Shown here: positions 8,329 to 14,994 of the stretch, in pieces
How positions within the stretch are numbered: the stretch's first letter is position 1
Layout of the letters: the number at the start of each line of letters is the position of its first letter
NCBI GenBank assembly: GCA_017455585.1
Contig: JAFSZU010000132.1
Coordinates: 1-32,567, forward strand
Reading direction: 5' to 3'
DNA: 32,567 nt
DNA from: Bacteroidaceae bacterium
GTDB lineage: Bacteria; Bacteroidota; Bacteroidia; Bacteroidales; Bacteroidaceae
Position numbers and translations under genes: made by a program
Notes under the pieces: generated by a model
Databases searched by the model: none
What the model saw: only the letters and a program-made list of their open reading frames with translations
Told to the model about the DNA's origin: nothing

Positions 8329-9150
8329 ATGGCAACTGCAAAGGAAATCATTGAATATATGAAGTCGCTGCAGAACGTGAAGCAGCGACAGATACTGATG
8401 GGCTTCTTCAAGACAGACCCTGGTGAATACGGCGAAGGTGATGAATTTCTGGGCCTGAAGGTGCCGCAGACGCGAGAGGTGGTCAAGATGGCGGGTCAAG
8501 GTTTCCCCTTGAGCGAAATCCCCGAGCTCCTCATGAGCCGCTGGCACGAAGTGCGCCTCTGCGGTTTCTTAATCCTCGTTTCGAAGTTCGAAAGACAGGC
8601 AACCAAGCGGCTGGAGAACGACCCCAGTGCTATCGCCAAGCGCGATGAGATTGTTCAGATGTACCTCCAGTATGCCGAGCAAGCCAACAACTGGGACCTG
8701 GTGGACTTGTCGGTGCATAAGATTTTGGGGCATTGGCTGCTGCTGCCAACCTTTCTTGGGAATGACATTAACTCTAAGGAGTTTAGGAGTCAAGGAGTAA
8801 TTCCTGCGACTCGGGAATCCTTAGAATACAAAAGAAATGTGCTCGATTCTTTAGCCCAAAGTCCTTGTCTTTGGAAGCAGCGCATGAGCATCGTCTGTTC
8901 CTGGAAAACCTCGCAGCAGGGCGACCCCTCATGGTGCTTGCGCTATGCCGAAATCCACCTGCATCATCCACACGACCTGATGCACAAGGCGGTGGGATGG
9001 ATGCTGCGCGAGATGGGAAAGCGTTGCTCAATGGGGCTGCTTCGGGAGTTCCTGCGTCAGCACGCCCACGAGATGCCCCGCACCATGCTTCGTTATGCCA
9101 TCGAGAAAATGTCGGAAACGGAACGTAAGGAGTGGATGAAAATAAAATGA
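8329..9150 (+). CDS. AlkD-like DNA alkylation repair protein (HEAT-repeat glycosylase)
   Basis: AlkD-type enzymes remove bulky or positively charged alkylated bases using a solenoid of HEAT-like helices. The 273-residue product shows the family blocks: FLGLKVPQTREV (40-51), SRWHEVRLCGFLIL (70-83), QANNWDLVDLSVHKILG (118-134) and HKAVGWMLREMGKR (219-232). Trp122, Asp126 and Trp224 match the catalytic-site Trp, Asp and Trp of AlkD. Residues about 146-168 are an insertion, encoded by a nested hairpin repeat (8773-8825), that makes this protein longer than the usual 220-235. It ends at 9150, one base before the stop of the convergent superoxide dismutase gene. An MGMT-family repair gene lies 1.1 kb away. 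Confidence 0.9.
   Translation: MATAKEIIEYMKSLQNVKQRQILMGFFKTDPGEYGEGDEFLGLKVPQTREVVKMAGQGFPLSEIPELLMSRWHEVRLCGFLILVSKFERQATKRLENDPSAIAKRDEIVQMYLQYAEQANNWDLVDLSVHKILGHWLLLPTFLGNDINSKEFRSQGVIPATRESLEYKRNVLDSLAQSPCLWKQRMSIVCSWKTSQQGDPSWCLRYAEIHLHHPHDLMHKAVGWMLREMGKRCSMGLLREFLRQHAHEMPRTMLRYAIEKMSETERKEWMKIK
8773..8825. repeat. nested hairpin repeat inserted in frame in the AlkD-like gene
   Basis: Outer arms TCTAAGGA (8773-8780) and TCCTTAGA (8818-8825) pair perfectly. Inside them GAGTC/GACTC (8787-8791 with 8808-8812) and AGGA/TCCT (8793-8796 with 8802-8805) also pair. Words such as GGAGTTTAGGAGTC resemble GGAGT-type intergenic repeats of Bacteroidetes. The segment coincides with the non-conserved insertion in the protein and keeps the frame. 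Confidence 0.6.
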
Positions 9151-9768
9151 CTATACATAACGCTGCTCGATAACCGCCCAATCCACGATCTGCCATAGTG
9201 CAGCCAAATGGTCTGGGCGACGATTCTGGTAGTCCAGGTAGTAGGCATGCTCCCAGACATCGAAGGTCAGTAGCGGCTTCAAACCTTTCTGTATAGGATT
9301 GGCAGCATTCGGTTCCTGTGTAATCACCAAATTGCCATCTTTATCAGCAGACAGCCAGACCCAACCACTTCCAAACAGCGTAGCGCCCTTCTTTTGGAAC
9401 TCCACCTTGAACGCCTCGAAGGAACCAAAGTCACGAACAATAGCCTCAGCGAGTTTCCTAATAGGTTTATTGTCCGCCTTGGGCGCTGCAAACTGCGCGA
9501 AATACAGGTTGTGATTCAGGATCTGCCCGGCATTATTCAGCATGCCGCCCATTCCCGACGTTCCGTCGCCTACCCGTAGCCTTTCTGCCTTCAGCACCAT
9601 CTCCTCTAAAGGTAGTCCTGACAACGGACTCCCTTCCAGCAGCCCATTCAGATTATTTACATACCCGGCCAAATGCTTTCCGTGATGGAATGCAATCGTC
9701 TCTTTGCTAATCACCGGCCCCAAAGCCTCCGGTGCATACGGTAGCGCCATCAATTGAAACTTCTCCAT
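9151..9768 (-). CDS. sodB: superoxide dismutase, Fe-type (or Fe/Mn cambialistic)
   Basis: This dismutates superoxide to oxygen and hydrogen peroxide in the cytoplasm. The 205-residue product has the family blocks FHHGKHLAGYVNNLN, NNAGQILNHNLYF, LFGSGWVWL and DVWEHAYYLDYQNRRPDHL. Metal ligands are His28, His86, Asp170 and His174. Gln82 occupies the position typical of Fe-type enzymes (NNAxQ), and the Mn-type Gln position carries Ala-like residues (PNAANP), so iron or cambialistic use is likely. It is the last of three minus-strand genes (MGMT-family, bcp, sodB), with an 18-base gap to bcp, and probably shares their transcript. Its stop abuts that of the convergent AlkD-like gene. Confidence 0.95.
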   Translation of the reverse strand: MEKFQLMALPYAPEALGPVISKETIAFHHGKHLAGYVNNLNGLLEGSPLSGLPLEEMVLKAERLRVGDGTSGMGGMLNNAGQILNHNLYFAQFAAPKADNKPIRKLAEAIVRDFGSFEAFKVEFQKKGATLFGSGWVWLSADKDGNLVITQEPNAANPIQKGLKPLLTFDVWEHAYYLDYQNRRPDHLAALWQIVDWAVIEQRYV

Positions 9769-9786
9769 ACCTTATTTTTCTATAAA

Positions 9787-10239
9787 TTATAACGACAATA
9801 TCTGTTCGGCATGCTCCTTGGTCTTCACCTGTTTGCCGGCAAAGATCTGTTCGATGATGCCTTCTTCATTGATGACGAAGGTGGTGCGAATGGTTCCCAT
9901 GGTCTTCTTGCCATACATCGACTTCTCGCCCCATGCACCCATGGCTTCCAGCAACTCGTGATTGACATCAGCAATCAATGGGAACGGCAACTCGTACTTC
10001 TCCTTGAATTTCACATGCGAGGCCGCCGAGTCCTTACTCACGCCAATTACCTCATAGCCCTTGCCCTGCAAATCACCGTAGTGGTCTCGCAGACTGCAAG
10101 CCTCAGCAGTGCAGCCACTTGTATTATCCTTCGGATAGAAGTACAGCACCAGCTTGCGGCCTTTATAATCACTCAGACGGATGTCCCGTCCCAGCTCGTC
10201 CTTGCCCAGAATCTCGGGCGCCTTGTCTCCAATGTTCAT
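9787..10239 (-). CDS. bcp: thioredoxin-dependent thiol peroxidase (peroxiredoxin Bcp/PrxQ)
   Basis: This reduces hydrogen peroxide and organic hydroperoxides with electrons from thioredoxin. The 150-residue product has the Bcp motif FYPKDNTSGCTAEACSLRD, with peroxidatic Cys43 and resolving Cys48 five residues apart, as in atypical 2-Cys Bcp enzymes. It also has the conserved GVSKDSAASHVKF and PLIADVNHELLEAMGAWGEK blocks and RTTFVINEEG. The start is ATG 10239 (MNIGDKAPEI); the frame is open upstream to 10287 but that part is not conserved and overlaps the gene above. It lies between the MGMT-family gene (34-base gap) and sodB (18-base gap), probably one peroxide/alkylation stress operon. Confidence 0.96.
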   Translation of the reverse strand: MNIGDKAPEILGKDELGRDIRLSDYKGRKLVLYFYPKDNTSGCTAEACSLRDHYGDLQGKGYEVIGVSKDSAASHVKFKEKYELPFPLIADVNHELLEAMGAWGEKSMYGKKTMGTIRTTFVINEEGIIEQIFAGKQVKTKEHAEQILSL

Positions 10240-10273
10240 ACTAATTTGCTTTAATTTATAATATCCTCTTCTA

Positions 10274-10636
10274 TCATCCTTTTCCATCCTGCATCACCGC
10301 CGGTTCCCAAAGATGCCGCTGCATATCCACATGCCCATTAGGTTTGAAAGCCACGCCTTCAGTCTCTAACAACACTCGTTGACGACTCCAGCCAGGAGCC
10401 GTCCGCCCCTCTTTGTTCACTACCCTATGGCACGGCAAATCCACCGCACCTGGTGTATATCGCAACGTTCTTCCCACCATCCTTGAATGACTGGGCCATC
10501 CCGCCAGCGCAGCAATATGCCCGTATGTCGTCACCTTCCCACGTGGTATCTGGCTGACGATATTCAGCACGTCCTCGCCAAACGCCCTCGCCTGCTCCGC
10601 CGTCATCCTATCGGGATAATCCTTCATACCATTCAT
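10274..10636 (-). CDS. MGMT-family methylated-DNA-protein methyltransferase (Ogt-type domain only)
   Basis: This is a compact 120-residue protein consisting only of the DNA-binding alkyltransferase domain. It has IPRGKVTTYGHIAALAGWP, the arginine-finger region SRMVGRTLRY and the active-site motif DLPCHRVVNKEGR. Cys69 is present, so it may be a true alkyl acceptor. Related alkyltransferase-like proteins have Trp there and only flag lesions. There is no N-terminal Ada or Ogt domain. ATG 10636 (MNGMKDYPD) or ATG 10627 can serve as start. It is first in the stress operon with bcp and sodB; a promoter-like TATCTTTG lies 67 bases upstream. Confidence 0.92.
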   Translation of the reverse strand: MNGMKDYPDRMTAEQARAFGEDVLNIVSQIPRGKVTTYGHIAALAGWPSHSRMVGRTLRYTPGAVDLPCHRVVNKEGRTAPGWSRQRVLLETEGVAFKPNGHVDMQRHLWEPAVMQDGKG

Positions 10637-10702
10637 CGTTTTTTCCCGTTGTAAAGTCAGACATTTTTCGCGAGTATGCGTGAGAACCAGTTGTACGGGT
10701 TA

Positions 10703-10710
10703 CAAAGATA
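10703..10710 (-). promoter_or_regulatory. promoter of the MGMT-bcp-sodB operon, -7 element TATCTTTG
   Basis: On the minus strand this reads TATCTTTG, a good match to TAnnTTTG, 67 bases before the MGMT-family ATG. A second identical -7 word lies at 10849-10856, next to the tandem repeat, and could be an upstream promoter. Confidence 0.65.
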
Positions 10711-10849
10711 CAACTTCTATTGATATGTTGACCCAAGAGACTGGGAAAAATGCGAGAAGGAAGGCGTTATTTATAGATTTTTAGTGAAATCATGTTTATT
10801 TCGTTTCATTTTTTGATATAACTATGTAATTTTGCAGCAAAATAATCGC

Positions 10850-10987
10850 AAAGATAGATAAAAAACACGAAATATAAGCCAGTCCTATAAAGAAAATAAG
10901 TTTTCTTTAGAGGAAAGATAGATATATATCACGAAATATAAGCCAGCCCGATAAAGAATTTAAGTTTTCTTTAGAGGAAAGATAATG
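10850..10987. repeat. two-unit tandem repeat, 64-bp period
   Basis: Two units (10850-10913 and 10914-10977) begin AAAGATAGATA, followed by CACGAAATATAAGCCAG and then a small hairpin (AAAGAAAATAAGTTTTCTTT in unit 1). They end in AGAGG. A third unit starts (AAAGATAATGG) and breaks off. Over the 55-base core (10866-10920 versus 10930-10984) I count four differences. It lies in the 592-base gap between the MGMT-family gene and the GH32 gene; no coding frame is seen. A plus-strand promoter-like TAATTTTG is at 10827-10834. Confidence 0.8.
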
Positions 10988-11005
10988 GCGTGCCGGTCAA
11001 TTGAT

Positions 11006-11215
11006 TTTTGCTGGAAAACCTGAATCTTCTGGCATATTCACCCAGGTGTGCTGGCAGACAGACGCGCATGTGTCGATTATTCCATCATGACCGAATGATT
11101 ATTCGTTCATGATGGAATAATCATTCGGTCATGATGGAATGAACAAGACAGTCACCTCCTCAGGGTCAATTCATCACTTCCTCGGGGTCAATTTGTCGCT
11201 TCCTCGGGGTCGTTC
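11006..11215. repeat. composite palindrome / 22-bp tandem repeat element, copy 1
   Basis: In order the element has: a conserved head around 11015-11050 (CTTCTGGC, then TCACCCA); a perfect 26-bp inverted repeat (11079-11104 and 11115-11140) with a 10-base loop GTTCATGATG; and three 22-bp units starting at 11150, 11172 and 11194 with the core TCCTCGGGGTCAATT. It ends 14 bases before the stop codon of the GH32 gene. The second copy at 24347-24562 has the same parts in the same order and orientation. No ORF covers it. Confidence 0.85.
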
Positions 11216-11228
11216 CAATTATTAACTT

Positions 11229-12878
11229 TTAGTATTGGCTTACCTTTACATCGCTGACGGTGATGCTGCCGCCGTAGTTGTTGATGCTCCAGCAGTTCTT
11301 CTGGATGCCGTAGATGCGATTGGTGTAGCAGACATTGTCATTTACATACATGACCATCACACTGTTGTCGGTGAAGATGTTGATATGGTAGGCGTTATCG
11401 GCAGGGCGAGAGAACCCATAGTCGTCAATGCCCTCGATGAAGCCTCGTCCTTCCTCGCCCTCCTGCTCGAAGTTCACTTTACGCCAGTTCTCGTTCTCGG
11501 GGTTGACGACCATGGTGTAGTACTGCTTGGAGTCGGAGCCGCGTACGAGTGAGATGCCGAAGCGGTCCCAATTGTTGCTGGTTTTGACGGTGAAGGAGAT
11601 GTGGTTGCGTGTGCCCAGGCGGGGGAAGAGGAGGTAGGCGTCATTGCCGGAGTGGGTGGTGATTCCGGCGGACGAACCGCCGGACACAGTGCCGTTAGCG
11701 GCGGAACCGCCAGACACAGTGCCGTTGCTGGCCATGACGGTGAGGGATTGCTGCAGGTGATACTTGGCGGCCATGGCGGGCACCTGGCCGAGGGTGAGGG
11801 TGCCGTCCTCGTGCTGTATGATGCGGTGGCAGACGAGGGCACCGGACCAGTTGGGCTCGCCACCGGCACCCACATTGATGTTCTTGTCGTGGATGGTGGT
11901 GCCAGTACGGTAGGGACACCAGCCCCAGATGTAGCGGTCGGTGCCGTTGGAGGCCGTCTTGCCGGCATAGAAAGCCCGGCTGTCCAGCACTCCTTCCTTG
12001 CCGTCCTGCGGCCAGTTGGCCCCCGGGTCATTGAAGCATGCTTTCAGGTTCTCCCATGAGGTGGCCATCATGTACTTCACCTTGCGGCTCCAGCTGGCGC
12101 GGTAGCCTTCGCTATAAACAAGATACCAGTAATTGCCCATCTTGAAGATGTCAGGGCACTCGCACATGCGGTCCCATATCATGGGGAACTGCCCCACGTG
12201 TTCCCACGTCTTCAGGTCTGCCGACTTGAACTTGGCAAACTTCAAGTTGCTGACAATCACCATGTGCCAGAGCCCGTCCTCGGCCTTGAAGACTTGCGGG
12301 TCGCGGAAGTCAACGGTGCTGTAGCCGTAGTCATCGCCCTTGAGCATCCAGGTGTAGTCCTTTGTCCAGGTCTTGAAGTCGGGGGATGTGGCGCGCATCA
12401 CCACTTCTACGTTCTTCAGGAGTACGTTGTGACCCGTGTAGTAGATGTAGTAGAGGCCGTCCTTCTCATCATAGATGGCGCAGCCAGTGCCTAATGAGGC
12501 GTCGGCCTCCTGTGTGGAGGTGCCAGTGGGCAGCACCTCGCCAAGGGATTCGTAGGAGGCTCCGTCCTTGGTGCTGATGCCCCAGAAGGGATGGTAGCAA
12601 GCACCATTGTTCTCGTACTCTTGCAGGTAGAGCACTTTGAACTCGCCAGCCTTCTGGTCATAGAAGGGCATGGGGTCGCCACAGCGTCCGATGGCGGGAT
12701 TGTAGTAGGTCAGGAAACCGGCCTCGTCTGTGGAATTGAAGAAGGTGGTGGCGGTGGCCCAGTCCTTGGGTGCATCGGGGCCAAAGTCGTCTTCTGAGCA
12801 GGAGGCGAGGAGGGCTGGGGTTGCTGCGAATACGCAGTACACCCAACCGAGGATGAGAGATTTATTTAAAGTTTTCAT
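11229..12878 (-). CDS. GH32-like lipoprotein with C-terminal DUF4975 region
   Basis: This is a predicted surface or periplasmic lipoprotein: a signal peptide ends in the lipobox LLASC, with Cys27 followed by SEDD. The middle is a five-bladed propeller of the GH32 beta-fructosidase type, with FRDPQVF (191-197), ECPDIF (240-245) and DSRAFYAGKT (299-308). The nucleophile block appears as GDPMPFYD rather than the classic WMNDPNG. The C-terminal 150 residues form the beta-sandwich (DUF4975-like) that accompanies such enzymes in Bacteroidetes. Start ATG 12878 is chosen because it gives a normal signal peptide. Residues 385-405 are a tandem NGTVSGGSAA / NGTVSGGSSA linker encoded by a hairpin repeat. 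A role in fructan breakdown is inferred from the family and the DUF4960 remnant next door. Confidence 0.82.
   Translation of the reverse strand: MKTLNKSLILGWVYCVFAATPALLASCSEDDFGPDAPKDWATATTFFNSTDEAGFLTYYNPAIGRCGDPMPFYDQKAGEFKVLYLQEYENNGACYHPFWGISTKDGASYESLGEVLPTGTSTQEADASLGTGCAIYDEKDGLYYIYYTGHNVLLKNVEVVMRATSPDFKTWTKDYTWMLKGDDYGYSTVDFRDPQVFKAEDGLWHMVIVSNLKFAKFKSADLKTWEHVGQFPMIWDRMCECPDIFKMGNYWYLVYSEGYRASWSRKVKYMMATSWENLKACFNDPGANWPQDGKEGVLDSRAFYAGKTASNGTDRYIWGWCPYRTGTTIHDKNINVGAGGEPNWSGALVCHRIIQHEDGTLTLGQVPAMAAKYHLQQSLTVMASNGTVSGGSAANGTVSGGSSAGITTHSGNDAYLLFPRLGTRNHISFTVKTSNNWDRFGISLVRGSDSKQYYTMVVNPENENWRKVNFEQEGEEGRGFIEGIDDYGFSRPADNAYHINIFTDNSVMVMYVNDNVCYTNRIYGIQKNCWSINNYGGSITVSDVKVSQY
11664..11726. 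repeat. hairpin repeat TCCGGCGG-loop-CCGCCGGA with partial duplication, inside the GH32 gene
   Basis: TCCGGCGG (11664-11671) pairs with CCGCCGGA (11677-11684) around loop ACGAA. A 23-base piece (11674-11696) is repeated with one change 30 bases on (11704-11726), giving the 10-residue tandem repeat in the protein. A near-identical hairpin lies in the DUF4435 gene at 19994-20014. Confidence 0.75.
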
Positions 12879-12890
12879 AAAGGATTCTAT

Positions 12891-12913
12891 TATGAATTGT
12901 GAATTACGCATTA
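12891..12913. repeat. AT-rich ATGAATTGTGAATTA repeat, between GH32 and the SusC fusion
   Basis: TATGAATTGTGAATTACGCATTA belongs to a word family (TATGAATT, GTGAATTA, ATGCATTA) that recurs at 13777-13803, 13941-13973 and 21161-21262. It fills the gap just upstream of the GH32 start and touches the stop of the SusC-DUF4960 fusion. Confidence 0.5.
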
Positions 12914-13765
12914 CTTCATCAAGTGATTGAATGCATTCTGAGTGATGATGGCGATGTTCTGGTGGAAGTTCTCCACGTAGCCAGCTTCATAGGCATAGGA
13001 GTACCAGTCGTAGCAACCGGAACCGATGCAGATGATGCCGCCCTTGCCGCCTGTGGCCGGATATTCCCATGCCACGACAGCGCCGTCGCCGCCCACACCG
13101 AGTACTTTACCGCCCGTGCGTGCCTCCCATGCTGCATGATTGTCATAGCCACCCCAGTCGGTGCCGATATGGTACTGGGCCGTGGAGTTGGTGATGTGAT
13201 AGCCGGCATCGGTGCAATAGACTTCGTTGGGGTTGTCGCCAGCAATCAGGTTCTGCCACAGCGGATGATCGTTCTGTCCGTCGAAGATGCGGAACGACCA
13301 CGGGCCGCCACAGAGTTCGGCCGCATCCTCGTTCTGTCCCCAGCAGTTGTTGGGCGTTGTCCATTCGTCATCACCCGTCACACCGATGAATGAAGGCAGG
13401 TTGGTGGCATAGCGAGTCAGGAACAGCGACCCGCCATTCTCATAGAAGGCACGCAGCTCGTTCATTTCCGAGGCAGCTTCGCCCATGGTGACGGTCATGC
13501 CGTCCTTGGCCGGCACCTCCTGGGTGTCGAAGCCCATGAAGGAGATGACCAGCGTGGCACCGCGCGATATCTTAATGGTGAAGCGGCCGTCCATGTCGGT
13601 CAGCGTACCGTTGGTTTCGTTGCCTTTCTCTCTCACGGTGGCACCGGGCAGACCCTCCTTCAGGTCATCGAGCACGGTGCCCCGGACATCGACTTGCTGC
13701 GCCCAGAGCGCTGTGCCAGCAAGAATGAGCGTGAGGCTCATCAACATTCGTCTTAGCTTTTGCAT
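12911..13765 (-). CDS. chimeric protein: SusC N-terminus fused to DUF4960 C-terminus
   Basis: Residues 1-22 are a signal peptide (ending ALWAQ). Residues about 25-100 are the carboxypeptidase-regulatory-like domain that opens SusC-type TonB-dependent transporters (VDVRGTVLDDLKEGLPGATV, then LTDMDGRFTIKI, ISFMGFDTQEV and VTMGEAASEMNE). A transporter would continue into the plug (VVVvGYG) and the beta-barrel. Instead, at about residue 103 (near base 13455) the sequence switches to LRAFYENGGSLFLTRYATNL and runs to the end. That part matches the C-terminal half of DUF4960 surface proteins of fructan utilisation loci. The fusion is in frame and looks like the scar of a deletion that removed most of susC, susD and half of the DUF4960 gene. 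It probably no longer transports anything. Confidence 0.7.
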   Translation of the reverse strand: MQKLRRMLMSLTLILAGTALWAQQVDVRGTVLDDLKEGLPGATVREKGNETNGTLTDMDGRFTIKISRGATLVISFMGFDTQEVPAKDGMTVTMGEAASEMNELRAFYENGGSLFLTRYATNLPSFIGVTGDDEWTTPNNCWGQNEDAAELCGGPWSFRIFDGQNDHPLWQNLIAGDNPNEVYCTDAGYHITNSTAQYHIGTDWGGYDNHAAWEARTGGKVLGVGGDGAVVAWEYPATGGKGGIICIGSGCYDWYSYAYEAGYVENFHQNIAIITQNAFNHLMK

Positions 13766-13776
13766 GTTGTTTTGGT

Positions 13777-13803
13777 TAATTATGAATTATGAATTATGCA
13801 TTG
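13777..13803. repeat. AT-rich ATGAATTATGAATTATGCA repeat upstream of the SusC fusion
   Basis: Tandem TATGAATTA words followed by ATGCATTG, then TGTATTGTGTATT, begin 12 bases before the fusion gene's start codon and thus lie in its leader. Same word family as 12891-12913 and 13941-13973. Confidence 0.5.
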
Positions 13804-13879
13804 TGTATTGTGTATTTCCACTTGTCGGCTTCGCTGGTGCAAAGGACGTAACTTGCTTTAAATATGGACATAAAATATT

Positions 13880-13932
13880 GTTCATCCCCTTGAATATTTG
13901 TTTCCATGCAACAAATATGCAGGGGGATGAAC
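13880..13932. promoter_or_regulatory. large interrupted dyad upstream of the SusC fusion, candidate operator or leader hairpin
   Basis: GTTCATCCCC (13880-13889) pairs with GGGGATGAAC (13923-13932), and inside it ATATTTGTT (13894-13902) pairs with AACAAATAT (13910-13918). The dyad sits between the SusC fusion and its regulator gene, 115-170 bases upstream of the fusion start. This is where a regulator of a polysaccharide locus would bind. Alternatively it is the terminator of an upstream transcript or a leader RNA structure. Confidence 0.45.
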
Positions 13933-13940
13933 GATTATTA

Positions 13941-13973
13941 TAATTCTTAATGCATAATTCTTAATGCATAATT
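13941..13973. repeat. 15-bp tandem repeat TAATTCTTAATGCA
   Basis: Two 15-base units (TAATTCTTAATGCATAATTCTTAATGCATAATT split as units from 13941) lie immediately downstream of the regulator's stop codon. They are related to the other AT-rich repeats in this region. Confidence 0.6.
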
Positions 13974-14311
13974 GGCTGCGCCTATTACTTTCTCACGTCG
14001 CCGGGTACCATGCCGAACTCGTCCTTGAAGCACTTGGTGAAGTAGGCGGGTGCTGAGAAACCGACGGCGTAGGCGACCTCGGAGACGGTCTTGTCGGTGG
14101 TGAGCAGGAGCTGGTAGCCTCGATTGAGGCGGGCCGTGCGCAGCAGCTCAACTGGCGAGGAGCCGGAGAGGGCTTTGACCTTGCGGTAGAGCTGTACACG
14201 GCTCAGGTTCATGTCCGCCGCAATATCCTCCACGCTCAGCTCGCTGTCGGCCATGCGTTTCTCCACGACCTCGCGAAAGCGAGTGATGAAAGTGGGCAGA
14301 CCCTCTCCGCG

Positions 14312-14401
14312 CTCCCCCTCATGGGGGAGGGTGGAATGAATACGAGAGGTAGCAATCCCTTCAGCAGTCAAAAGGTGACCACTCTCCCCCTTGAGGGGGA
14401 G
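14312..14401. repeat. pair of G/C-run palindromes in the regulator linker
   Basis: CTCCCCC-TCAT-GGGGGAG (14312-14329) and CTCCCCC-TTGA-GGGGGAG (14384-14401) flank about 55 bases. The whole piece is translated in frame as the low-complexity linker (PLPLKGESG and later LPHEGERGEG) between the membrane helix and the AraC domain. It looks like an intergenic-type repeat accepted into a coding region. Confidence 0.65.
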
Positions 14402-14994
14402 CGGGGAGGATGGTTGGGAGGGGCTGTAGGGGTGGGTTGTGGGGTCGGGTGTGGGGCTTTCCATATTCCACAGGTTTTGCACCACGCGCTCGCGTTGCAT
14501 ATTGACCTTGCTGAGGTGGTAGAGGTAGAAGAGGGCGATGGCCACGAGCAGCAGGACAATGACGCCCAATGCCAGGGCGTTGAGCAGCCGCTGCTGGTTG
14601 ATGCGCTGGAGATAGGAATCAGCTTTTGTCTGCAAGCGCTCCAGTTTCTGCGAACGGCGCATGACCTCGTCGCTCTCCAGAAGCAGGACGTTGGCATTCT
14701 CGGGGGTCACGAGGGCAGAGGTCAGCATCACTTCTTTCTCGTAGGGGCGTCCTTCCAGGATGTCCAGGGCCAGTTGCAGCAGCAGGTCGCCGCGGGTGGG
14801 ATAGATATAGGAAGCGTTGAGCAGCGAGTCCCGCACCTGGCAGATGCCTCCGTTCTCGCCCGGAAGGCCGTCAATGCCGCAGAAGAGAGGTGTGGTCCCC
14901 TTTGCGTCCTCCGAGGGGGTAGTCCCCAGCAGAGCCTTGCGGGCTCGCATGGCCGTGCGGTCGTTGTGACCGAAGACGCAGTCAATGTTGATTG

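Noticed and set aside
11079-11140. Terminator of the GH32 gene formed by the 26-bp inverted repeat
   Set aside because: Not excluded, but there is no T-tract on either strand. The element also occurs behind the MCE gene, which already has its own hairpin, so termination is not its obvious purpose.
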